The notes under the pieces: model-generated | What the model saw: the letters and a program-made list of their open reading frames with translations, nothing else | Database searches by the model: none | Told to the model about the DNA's origin: nothing | Assembly (NCBI GenBank): GCA_015490475.1 | Contig: WFXT01000252.1 | Location: 1-14,042, forward strand | From: Bacteroidota bacterium | GTDB lineage: Bacteria; Bacteroidota; Bacteroidia; JAADEI01 | Direction: 5' to 3' | DNA length: 14,042 nt | Translations under genes and position numbers: made by a program | In this document: in pieces, positions 1 through 6,974 of the stretch | Position numbering within the stretch: position 1 is the stretch's first letter | Layout: every line of letters begins with the position of its first letter

Positions 1-452
1 ATACTACATGGACCATAGACCCTCTTACAGGAGAAGAAGTGCAACAGGTTATTGAAACACAGTTTCAACCTGAATATGTATCTAAGTACAGGATAAAGGA
101 AGATTGGATATTTGATAAGCAGCGCTCTATGATGTATGCTCGCATTATAGGTATTTTGCCTTACTACTACGAGCCAGACAAACAGGAAGCATTCGGTATG
201 TTCTGGCTATATTATCCTGATTTAAGGCCCATACTGGTTAATGAGGAGGTCTTTAACTTAAAGAACGATTCTTATCGTCCTTCGTGGGATGATATATTTC
301 AGATGAGAATGTTCAGTAGTGTTATTGTTAAGGTTTCTAACGTTTATGATCGCATGATTCAAGATTATTTGACAGGCTTAGATGCTCTTTATGAGGCAGA
401 GAGAATTAAGAATATGATTATAGATAAGGAACAGTTCTTATGGACTTATTGA
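1..452 (+). CDS. gldN: Gliding motility protein GldN, C-terminal part (5' truncated by window edge)
   Basis: The frame is open from position 3 to the TGA at 450-452, giving about 149 residues; the true start lies upstream. The GTG at 39 is internal, because family-like sequence (an I-D-P-x-T-G-E stretch) precedes it. Recognisable GldN features follow: the KYRIKEDWIFDKQRS block, then a 'RIIGI-P' segment, 'FW-YYPDLRPIL', 'SWDDIFQMRMFSS', 'SNVYDRMIQDYLTG-DALYEAE-IK' and a C-terminal 'LWTY'. GldN is a periplasmic component of the GldKLMN core of the type IX secretion and gliding apparatus, where it associates with the GldK ring. gldK, gldL and gldM are expected just left of the window but cannot be seen. 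No intrinsic terminator with a plus-strand U-tract follows. Identification is from remembered family sequence and I consider it firm. Confidence 0.93.
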   Translation, partial: TTWTIDPLTGEEVQQVIETQFQPEYVSKYRIKEDWIFDKQRSMMYARIIGILPYYYEPDKQEAFGMFWLYYPDLRPILVNEEVFNLKNDSYRPSWDDIFQMRMFSSVIVKVSNVYDRMIQDYLTGLDALYEAERIKNMIIDKEQFLWTY

Positions 453-634
453 TGCGAAGGGCAGCATAATTTTTTAGTTGTTTATTGTTGCAGGGGGTAG
501 TTTTAGAGTCCGCAGTGTTATATTTTGAGGATTTTGTCCTTTAGCAACTCCAGTTTGCAAGAGGCAGATTTTTTACTCCTTGAAAGAAAGTTTTGATTTT
601 CATTAATTTTGAGAAGAGCCTACAAAATAAAAAA

Positions 635-655
635 GGCACCGCTCTCAGCGGTGCC
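635..655 (-). terminator. Rho-independent terminator of the small lipoprotein gene
   Basis: A perfect 9-bp stem (GGCACCGCT / AGCGGTGCC) encloses a 3-nt loop. Read on the minus strand it is followed at once by six T residues and then ATTTTG. The A-rich flank on the 5' side lets the stem extend by a few A-T and G-T pairs. It lies 33 nt past the stop of the gene at 688-909, so it most likely ends that transcript. On the plus strand the stem is followed by TCTTAT, a poor U-tract, so it is at best a weak terminator for gldN. Confidence 0.9.
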
Positions 656-687
656 TCTTATGAGTTACCTATTGCTTAAATTTAGAA

Positions 688-909
688 TTACTTAGCCTTG
701 CTGACTTCACACTTGTAATCAGGGAAGATAGCCTTGCCCTGATTTTCTATGTCCTGGCATTTAGCCTTTGCTTCCTTCTTAGTTACATTGGTAAACACAG
801 TGTCAGCAGAAATGTTACCTATTGTGCAGGTGCACTTATAGTCACTCTTACAAGCAGCAAGGCTTATTGCACCGATTACTACAGCCAAAATTGCTATGTT
901 CTTCCACAT
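688..909 (-). CDS. Small Cys-rich putative lipoprotein, 73 aa
   Basis: No family is recognised. The N-terminus is a lipoprotein signal: M-W-K, a hydrophobic stretch (residues 5-18) and an L-A-A-C lipobox, with C20 as the predicted lipidated cysteine. The mature peptide would be about 54 residues, lysine-rich, with four further cysteines (C26 and C28 as a C-x-C pair, C51, C67). These could form two disulfides in the periplasm or outside the cell, or bind metal. The gene stands apart from the minus-strand genes upstream of it by a 123-bp spacer. It has a candidate -7 element just upstream (931-938) and a strong terminator downstream (635-655), so it is probably a monocistronic unit. Length, signal and framing signals support a real gene; function is unknown. 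Confidence 0.8.
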   Translation of the reverse strand: MWKNIAILAVVIGAISLAACKSDYKCTCTIGNISADTVFTNVTKKEAKAKCQDIENQGKAIFPDYKCEVSKAK

Positions 910-930
910 GGCACTTGTTGTTTTATGCTA

Positions 931-938
931 CAAAGTTA
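931..938 (-). promoter_or_regulatory. Candidate Bacteroidota -7 promoter element for the small lipoprotein
   Basis: The minus strand reads TAACTTTG, an exact match to the Bacteroidota -7 consensus TAnnTTTG, ending 21 nt before the ATG at 909. A start about 7 nt downstream would give a short leader. I do not see a clear TTTG/TTG -33 box at the usual spacing, and an exact 8-mer like this is expected a few times by chance in 14 kb, so support rests on position. Confidence 0.5.
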
Positions 939-1032
939 ACAAAGAAAATGTTTATAAAACCATGCATGTAACGTTTGACAGATTTTTAGTTTCAAAATGG
1001 CTTAATTATCAGGCAAAATTTAATTTTGACAT

Positions 1033-2715
1033 TTATTTCACACCGTAACGAATAACGTCTTCATAAAGAATTTGGAGTGAATCTAAAGGAGGATGTTCTA
1101 CTATTTCTTGAGGGATAGAATCGCATTTGCCTGCATAAATGCAATAAGATACAATTTTAGACACGCGATAGAAAGGAAGAGCATATAATGAAGAGGGAAT
1201 TGTAATTGTTGTTCCTCGGTCTATTATCAAGTATGGAACATGCCTGAGGTTCCTTTTGTATTTAACATTTAGTTCATCCATAAAAGGTGCAGTATGGTCG
1301 CCGAAAAATACTATTAAGGCATTTGAATCTGTTAATATGATATGTCTAATGAAGTCTGCCAGTTGTTTTGTGCGCCAGTATGTGCCATCATTAACCATAA
1401 ATTGCAAAGCGGGATGTTTGGGAATTACCTCTATAATATCTGGACCAATGGAAGGATTTTCATCCCATGGCCAGTGTCCGTACATTGTAACAATGTAAGT
1501 GAAGACAGGTTGTTTATGACTATAGAACTGTTTGTTAAATTCAACTACAAATTCGTAAACTGCACTGTCCGGAATTCTGTAGAAGTCAGCGAATTTTTCT
1601 AATTCGCCCAGAAACACAGTTGTGTCGAAACCGAGGCTCTTGTAAGCTCGTGGCATATTGTAATAATCGTTTTTGGCGGCAACGATAGCATTGGCTACAT
1701 AACCGTGTTTTTTGAGCCAATTGACCATTGAGGGAATGGGTTTTCCTGTAAACAAGGCAAATTCAACGTCTGAATATTTGTGAAGCCCCGGAATTCCTGT
1801 TAGGAATTCAAACGAGGTTTGGGCGGTGCCCCAACTGACATAGTTACTTGATGCGTAGTAAAAAGTGTCGTGTTGTAAGAATTGCCTTAAAGAGGGATGA
1901 ATAGGGTGTTGACTAAGTTGTACGCCATCAAGGTCCCGAGGGTCAAAAAAACTTTCCAGCAAAATAGCATATACATTGCGTTTTTGATTTATGGAATCTG
2001 GAAACAGGATCCTTAAAATATCTTCAAAAGAGTGAGAAATTTCTTTTTGCAGGAGGTGTTCTTGCATGTTTTTAATGTGCCATGAGTAGAGTACGAAGGA
2101 AGCCATGCGACCATTTTCAATGAGGGCATAGGCGGGAATTACTGTGTGTAGTTTGAATTTAAATAGCAAACCTTTTCCTTTGACCATGTTAGGGGCTTCG
2201 TAACAAATGAAAAAGAATAGGTATCCGGTGGCTATTACCTTGATAAACAAGTAACTGACCTTAAACACTTTGCCGAACTTCCGAATCATTTGCCAGAGGC
2301 TAAATATTAAGAAAACCATACTGCCAATAAGCCATAGCATAGTTAGAATTATAGTCCAGAAAGGCATAAAGTCAAACCAACTAAAGAAGTGAGTCTTAAT
2401 GGCTTGAACGGTCGGAATAACGCCTGTTGCTCTGAAGCCTATGTCAAGCATTATCCAGAAAGGTGCTATAATAAGTGCAGAAGCAAACCAATCGTATATT
2501 TTCCTGATGGGGTTATGTATTATTAGCAACAAGGCAATTATCAATGTGTGTTCAAGCAAGGGAATTGCATAGGGAATATAGGTTATTTGTAGAATCCAAT
2601 CACGTAACTTTTCGTGTATAACATGGATGAGTAGCATGTAGTTAGACATGAAAGTTAAAAAAGCATATGCAAATTCGTTTTTCCATATTGCTTTAAGAAG
2701 TTCTTTGGATTTCAT
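1033..2715 (-). CDS. LtaS-like sulfatase-superfamily membrane phosphotransferase/hydrolase
   Basis: 560 residues. The ATG at 2715 is chosen because it overlaps the TGA of the upstream gene as ATGA; an in-frame ATG at 2751 would add 12 residues and a 40-nt overlap. The N-terminal part (about 14-172) holds roughly five membrane segments; the C-terminal part is an alkaline-phosphatase/sulfatase-fold domain, expected outside the inner membrane. Visible motifs are LLESF with E254 (metal ligand), W-G-T-A with T297 as likely nucleophile followed by E-F-x-x-L-T-G, a Y-G-H motif at H414, and F-G-D-H (D473, H474). The architecture matches LTA synthase-like and phosphoglycerol or phosphoethanolamine transferases. 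As Bacteroidota are not known to make lipoteichoic acid, the substrate is more likely a phospholipid head group added to lipid, glycan or osmoregulated sugar; this is inference. Confidence 0.88.
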   Translation of the reverse strand: MKSKELLKAIWKNEFAYAFLTFMSNYMLLIHVIHEKLRDWILQITYIPYAIPLLEHTLIIALLLIIHNPIRKIYDWFASALIIAPFWIMLDIGFRATGVIPTVQAIKTHFFSWFDFMPFWTIILTMLWLIGSMVFLIFSLWQMIRKFGKVFKVSYLFIKVIATGYLFFFICYEAPNMVKGKGLLFKFKLHTVIPAYALIENGRMASFVLYSWHIKNMQEHLLQKEISHSFEDILRILFPDSINQKRNVYAILLESFFDPRDLDGVQLSQHPIHPSLRQFLQHDTFYYASSNYVSWGTAQTSFEFLTGIPGLHKYSDVEFALFTGKPIPSMVNWLKKHGYVANAIVAAKNDYYNMPRAYKSLGFDTTVFLGELEKFADFYRIPDSAVYEFVVEFNKQFYSHKQPVFTYIVTMYGHWPWDENPSIGPDIIEVIPKHPALQFMVNDGTYWRTKQLADFIRHIILTDSNALIVFFGDHTAPFMDELNVKYKRNLRHVPYLIIDRGTTITIPSSLYALPFYRVSKIVSYCIYAGKCDSIPQEIVEHPPLDSLQILYEDVIRYGVK

Positions 2716-5537
2716 TGTGATTGTTTTTCCAAGGCTTCGTATATCATACAATGCACATTTGTCCTTACACTTAACTTATTAAACAACTTGTTTTCCATTG
2801 AAGGATATGTTCTATTTGTGAGCAAGACATAAATGATTTGGTTTTCTGGGTCTGCCCAGACAGCAGTTCCAGTGAATCCAAGATGCCCAAAGGTAGAACG
2901 AGGAACATTAGTGCATGTTGGAGACCTTTTAGGATTTTTGAAGTCTGGTTTGTCAAAACCAATGCCACGCCTATATCGGGCAGTTGCTTTGCTTGTAAAT
3001 TCCTTGATTATTGGAGAGGATATGAATGTTTGACCTGCATATTTACCGCCATTGATAAGCATTTGCATTATTTCAGCCAATGGATACGGAGTTGAAAAAA
3101 GTCCAGCATGCCCGCTGATTCCACCGAGCAGAGCAGCCCCCGGGTCGTGGACAGTGCCCCATACTATTTCGTGTCTGAAATAAGTATCCACTTCTGTAGG
3201 AGCAATCTGAATACGAGGATATTTTTCCAATGGCTTATATGTTATATCCCTTAGACCCATTGGTTGATAAAAGTTTTTATACACAAATGAGTCAAGGGTT
3301 GTGTGGGTTGTTCTTTCAATTATTTCCCGCAACAGGTAAAATCCAAGGTCGCTATACCTATATCTGCCACGACGACGTATGGGTTCCTGCACAATCCAAT
3401 GCCATATTGAGTCTGAGAGGTCTGCAGAAGCAACAAGAGTGTTACTGACCTGAATGCAATAAAAGGAATCTGCATCTTCTAAACTGCATAAGTACATTTC
3501 CAGAGAGTCGGGAGTTATCTTGCGAAAGAACGGTATCCATGCTTTGAGTCCTGCCGTGTGAGTAAGAATTTCTCTTATTGTTATGTTTTCCAATTCTGTA
3601 CCATTCAATTCCGGTATGTACCATTTTATTGGAATGTCAAGTCGTAGTCTTCCTTCGTCAACAAGTTTCATTACTGCTAAAGTGGTTACAGCAATCTTGG
3701 TTATTGAAGCAAGGTCGTATAGAGTATTATGAGAAACAGGAATCAAACTGTCATAAGTCAAATATCCATAGGCTTTATCATAAACAATCAAATTATCTTT
3801 AGCGACGAGGAGGCGAGCCCCCGGCATTGCCCCCTTCTTGATGGCATATTCAATAAAAGCATCAATACTATCAAAGACACTTCTGTTAAAACCAACTTCT
3901 TCCAGAATTCCGAAACCTAACCTGACAGGATGCTTTATAATTCCATGTCCTACTTTATAGTTCCCCACTTCAAAGGGAAGGACCCCGTAGAAGCCACGGG
4001 AACCAAACAGGCTTTGTATTGCTATGTCCTGAAAATCAACGTCCTGTTGGTAGGCTACTATAATAGCAGGAGTGTGTTTTACAAATGGAATAAAGTAAGG
4101 GCTTGTGAAAAGAACCACACCACCAGAGAGTTGGGACAGTTCATTCAGGCGATTAAGTGTTAAGTTAGTAAGACCAAATTGTTTTTTAGCATTTAAGGAT
4201 GGAGGAAACAGGAGAAGCCACGTGTTGCGGTCAACGTCTGTTATAGCAGAAATGTCATTCCATCTATAGATTTTTATGTTCTTCTGACCGTACAGTCTTA
4301 AAGTTTTTATTGCCTGCATAGGTAAGTCGTTGGATATTATTACCCATTTATACTGCTTTGAAGGGTTAAGAGGCAGAACCTTAAAAGAATCTTTAACTAA
4401 AGTTATAGCACTGGAGATAGCCCTTCTGGTCAGGGCTTTCCACTCAAGTGATGAAAAAACCTTTTTTATGGAATCAAGAGAAACAGTTTCAAACCTGTTT
4501 TTTTGTTTCCATGACAGCACCTCAGAAAGGCGAGCATCAATAATATCCTTAGATAAATCGCCCTTTCCAACAACTTCTTCAATATGTGAGACCATTGCTT
4601 CCACATTAGTGGGAAATAAAAGAATTGTTGCCCCTGCTTTTAATGCCAGTTCACCTGTTGCAGAGCCCCATCGTTCTACTGCTTTCATATTAAGGGCATC
4701 GGTAAAAATTATTCCTTTGTAGTTCATTTGCTTGCGTAGTAGTCGCCATATTGCTACAGGAGATAATGAGGCAGGAAGCCTTTCTATCTCAAGGGAGGGC
4801 ACGAGTATGTGAGCAACCATTACGCCGGGCGAATATTGGAGTAGTTTTTTATAGGGAAAAAGATGGATGTTTTCCATTTCTGAAGCATCTGCATCCACGA
4901 CAGGAAGCATATGATGGGAATCCTGATGTGTGTCGCCATGTCCCGGAAAATGCTTTGGGGTAAAGGAAATGCCAGCCTGTTGCATCCCTTTCATAAAGGC
5001 AAATGCCTGCCTAACAACCCGTTTCGGGTCGGAACTAAAGGCACGCCAATGAATAACGGGATTGTTAGGATTTGTATTGACGTCAACAACAGGAGCGAAG
5101 TTCCACCCAATACCCATAAGTTTCAACTGAAGTCCTACCCAGTGTCCCAACTCACGTATTATTGATGTGTCCTGAATTGCACCAAGTGTCATAGCATACG
5201 GAATGCGGGGACCATCACTTAATCTCATGGACAAACCCCATTCGGCATCAATAGCAACCATGAGAGGGTAACGAGCATAATTCCGTATTGTGTCAAGAGC
5301 ATAGTATGTTTGTTCAACAGTTCCCTGCATAATAATAACACCACCTATATTGTAATCTCTAATTAATTTGCCGACCTGTTTCCAGTGGGTTGGTCCCCGA
5401 CGTGGATACAGTGGAATCATTAATAATTGTCCCACTTTTTCTCGGAGCGTCCACGACGAAGGGTCAATGTGTTGAGCATGAGACTTATCATTCAATAATA
5501 TCGTTAATATAACCAGAAAGTGTAAAATTTTCGCCAT
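2712..5537 (-). CDS. Secreted GH3 glycosidase (NagZ-like) fused to a serine beta-lactamase-fold domain
   Basis: 941 residues. It starts with a signal peptide (hydrophobic 4-15, cleavage likely after S-H-A, residue 21). Residues about 28-345 are a GH3 catalytic domain: K-H-F-P-G-H-G (195-201), then D206-S-H208 of the Asp-His dyad loop typical of NagZ-type beta-N-acetylglucosaminidases, and the nucleophile D280 in F-T-D-A-L-N-M. Residues about 365-540 resemble the domain that follows in this fusion family. Residues about 550-940 are a class C beta-lactamase/DD-peptidase-like domain: S611-I-T-K614 (SxxK), Y728-S-D (YxN-like) and H885-L-G-F-T-G. Such fusions are common in Bacteroidota. The likely role is periplasmic muropeptide or amino-sugar glycan processing; whether the second domain cleaves peptides or esters cannot be told. 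Its stop overlaps the next gene's ATG (ATGA), implying coupling. Confidence 0.93.
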   Translation of the reverse strand: MAKILHFLVILTILLNDKSHAQHIDPSSWTLREKVGQLLMIPLYPRRGPTHWKQVGKLIRDYNIGGVIIMQGTVEQTYYALDTIRNYARYPLMVAIDAEWGLSMRLSDGPRIPYAMTLGAIQDTSIIRELGHWVGLQLKLMGIGWNFAPVVDVNTNPNNPVIHWRAFSSDPKRVVRQAFAFMKGMQQAGISFTPKHFPGHGDTHQDSHHMLPVVDADASEMENIHLFPYKKLLQYSPGVMVAHILVPSLEIERLPASLSPVAIWRLLRKQMNYKGIIFTDALNMKAVERWGSATGELALKAGATILLFPTNVEAMVSHIEEVVGKGDLSKDIIDARLSEVLSWKQKNRFETVSLDSIKKVFSSLEWKALTRRAISSAITLVKDSFKVLPLNPSKQYKWVIISNDLPMQAIKTLRLYGQKNIKIYRWNDISAITDVDRNTWLLLFPPSLNAKKQFGLTNLTLNRLNELSQLSGGVVLFTSPYFIPFVKHTPAIIVAYQQDVDFQDIAIQSLFGSRGFYGVLPFEVGNYKVGHGIIKHPVRLGFGILEEVGFNRSVFDSIDAFIEYAIKKGAMPGARLLVAKDNLIVYDKAYGYLTYDSLIPVSHNTLYDLASITKIAVTTLAVMKLVDEGRLRLDIPIKWYIPELNGTELENITIREILTHTAGLKAWIPFFRKITPDSLEMYLCSLEDADSFYCIQVSNTLVASADLSDSIWHWIVQEPIRRRGRYRYSDLGFYLLREIIERTTHTTLDSFVYKNFYQPMGLRDITYKPLEKYPRIQIAPTEVDTYFRHEIVWGTVHDPGAALLGGISGHAGLFSTPYPLAEIMQMLINGGKYAGQTFISSPIIKEFTSKATARYRRGIGFDKPDFKNPKRSPTCTNVPRSTFGHLGFTGTAVWADPENQIIYVLLTNRTYPSMENKLFNKLSVRTNVHCMIYEALEKQSQ

Positions 5538-5721
5538 GTTTTTTGATTTAGGTAAACGCAGGGAACGTCAATTCAGGTTTTCTACACCCGAACGACCACC
5601 TTCCGGAAAACGTTTTGACTTCCATAGGCATCGTAGGTTTGACAAAGTTAGTTGGACAAGAATAATAATTATGGCAGTGATACTTCTGGCACTCATCATG
5701 TTTGTCTTTTTCAGTGGTTAA
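5536..5721 (+). CDS. Small basic single-pass membrane protein, 61 aa (hypothetical)
   Basis: The ORF fills the gap between two minus-strand genes. Its ATG shares the CATG with the GH3 start (5535-5537), and its TAA overlaps the end of the ZIP gene by 11 nt. The product has a strongly basic, aromatic N-terminal half (about 41 residues, rich in R, F, K, H and P) and one C-terminal hydrophobic helix (about residues 42-59, R-I-I-I-M-A-V-I-L-L onward). This layout resembles small Bacteroidota proteins with an F/R-rich start and a tail helix, often mislabelled 'riboflavin synthase subunit beta'; that link is from memory and uncertain. No clear promoter is visible upstream, which lies inside the GH3 coding region. 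The alternative is an untranslated leader of the GH3 gene with a chance ORF. Confidence 0.55.
   Translation: MFFDLGKRRERQFRFSTPERPPSGKRFDFHRHRRFDKVSWTRIIIMAVILLALIMFVFFSG
5643..5650 (-). promoter_or_regulatory. Candidate -7 promoter element for the GH3/LtaS-like gene pair
   Basis: The minus strand reads TAACTTTG, the same exact TAnnTTTG match seen upstream of the small lipoprotein gene, 105 nt before the GH3 start. It lies inside the 61-codon plus-strand ORF. No good -33 TTTG is seen at standard spacing, so this is tentative. If real, the GH3 and LtaS-like genes form their own transcription unit, separate from the ZIP gene. Confidence 0.3.
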
Positions 5722-6409
5722 AGTAGTAAATTCCGATAGCGAGGGCAGAGCCCACCAATAGGATAGCCATTTGTTTCCAGCCTATATTGTGATGACTGAT
5801 TTGTTCATGCACCATCGTACTACCTATGTATAATAGACTGCCTAAAGCCACAAATTCAAACCACTTCAAAAGATGTTCTGAAATAACATAATAACCCAGC
5901 AGGGCACCAACAGGAGCAGTTAACAAAAACAGTAAGCCCCATAATATAAATGCTTGTTTTTTACGTCTTCCTACTATAAATCCAAAGACCATAGAAGCAG
6001 GAAGCCTATGTAAAATTATAGAGGAGATAATAGGGTTATACCAAACCTGATATTCATACAAACGTGAAATAGGCATTGCTTCCACTGTGGCATGCATTAC
6101 AAGCCCTATCATAAAGTAAGTGCCATATTTAATAGGAACATCGGTAATATGTCCATGTTCAACGCCACCAGTTAACTGTTCAATGGTAATTTGCAAGAAA
6201 ATTCCTACGAGCAATCCCCAACCCATCAATTCGTAATCAGAACCGTGATTAAAGTGTAGTACTACAGAAGCGAGGATAAAACTACCTGCCACTGTCAGAA
6301 GAGGTTCATAGAACTTCCTGAATAGCGAACTCAGAAAAATGCCTATGCCGAGACCTACAGCAGAAACAATAACTATGATAAGAGTCGCTATTATACTATC
6401 AGTGCTCAT
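5711..6409 (-). CDS. ZIP-family metal transporter
   Basis: 232 residues, almost entirely membrane-embedded, with about seven or eight hydrophobic segments. The family signature is visible as H106-A-T-V-E110, matching the His/Glu metal-site motif of transmembrane segment 4 (usually H-N-x-P-E), and H134-R-L-P-A in the next segment, where the usual second acidic residue is absent. A short His-containing loop (E84-H-G-H87) precedes the first motif, as in many ZIP proteins, and H201-E202 occurs in a later segment. ZIP proteins bring Zn2+, Fe2+ or similar divalent metals into the cytoplasm. The gene is the last of the minus-strand overlapping run; its ATG overlaps the end of the PAP2 gene by 11 nt. 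Metal specificity cannot be assigned. Confidence 0.8.
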   Translation of the reverse strand: MSTDSIIATLIIVIVSAVGLGIGIFLSSLFRKFYEPLLTVAGSFILASVVLHFNHGSDYELMGWGLLVGIFLQITIEQLTGGVEHGHITDVPIKYGTYFMIGLVMHATVEAMPISRLYEYQVWYNPIISSIILHRLPASMVFGFIVGRRKKQAFILWGLLFLLTAPVGALLGYYVISEHLLKWFEFVALGSLLYIGSTMVHEQISHHNIGWKQMAILLVGSALAIGIYYFNH

Positions 6410-6974
6410 AGTGTATGTTTAAGTACAAGTTTATTAAATAACGCACAATTCGGAACATGACAAAAGCAATTAACAATCCCAATATAAATCCTACTATTAT
6501 ATCAGAAAAAAAGTGGACACCAACGTAAACCTGCATTATCCCTATGGAGATAGCCCATAAGTAGAGCAGAAAGGATGCCCACCGTGGCACATAATGGGAC
6601 AGGACATATGCAAGAGCCATGTGATTAGTAGCATGAGCAGACGGGAATGAATATCCTGCACCGCATGGCACCAACACGTGTATGTGTTGGAGAAGCCAAT
6701 CTACATGGCACGGTCTTAATCTTTGAAAAACAGGCTTTAGAACTTGTGCCGAAACAAAGTCGCTAATTCCTACTACTGCAAGCGATATGATAAGAGTCTG
6801 CAAAGCAGTACCCAAACCATGTCTTCGGTATATCCATGCAAAAAGAAAAACATACAATGGAATCCAGAATAGTTTGTGTCGCCAAAAGGGGGCAATAGCC
6901 GATAGGTCAGGCATCACCTTATGGAAAAACATAATCGCCTTTATATCCCAGAAGTCAATGTAGTTATAAATCAT
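6399..6974 (-). CDS. PAP2-family membrane lipid phosphatase
   Basis: 191 residues with about five hydrophobic segments. All three PAP2 motifs are visible: K80-x6-R87-P88, P111-S-A-H114 (general acid His), and a third motif with H154 and D158 in V-G-V-H-F-F-S-D. The Arg that usually precedes the third-motif His by six residues is Q148 here (M-Q-V-Y-V-G-V-H). I recall Gln at this site in many Bacteroidota PAP2 proteins, so I do not read it as inactivation. Likely substrates are undecaprenyl pyrophosphate, phosphatidylglycerophosphate or lipid A phosphates, with the active site on the outer face of the inner membrane. The start overlaps the end of the BtuF-like gene by 11 nt. Confidence 0.9.
   Translation of the reverse strand: MIYNYIDFWDIKAIMFFHKVMPDLSAIAPFWRHKLFWIPLYVFLFAWIYRRHGLGTALQTLIISLAVVGISDFVSAQVLKPVFQRLRPCHVDWLLQHIHVLVPCGAGYSFPSAHATNHMALAYVLSHYVPRWASFLLYLWAISIGIMQVYVGVHFFSDIIVGFILGLLIAFVMFRIVRYLINLYLNIHYEH

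Noticed and set aside
39..41. GTG as the start of the first gene.
   Set aside because: The frame is open to the window edge and GldN-like sequence continues upstream.
453..634. Possible extra gene or RNA in the gldN-lipoprotein spacer.
   Set aside because: No ORF of note, no tRNA-like fold and no repeat could be seen; only the terminator at 635-655 stands out.
1014..1028. CAAAAT-TTA-ATTTTG dyad just past the LtaS-like stop as a terminator.
   Set aside because: A six-bp stem with almost only A-T pairs and no U-tract; too weak.
2716..2751. Longer start of the LtaS-like gene at the ATG ending at 2751 (12 extra residues).
   Set aside because: It would overlap the GH3 gene by 40 nt; the ATG at 2715 forms an ATGA overlap like other genes here and begins just before the first conserved hydrophobic region.
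4330..4722. 130-codon plus-strand ORF antisense to the GH3 gene.
   Set aside because: It lies wholly within a well-supported GH3 domain on the other strand and has no recognisable features.
6808..6974. PAP2 protein as inactive because Q148 replaces the usual third-motif arginine.
   Set aside because: The other catalytic residues are present and Gln at this site is, to my recollection, common in Bacteroidota PAP2 proteins.
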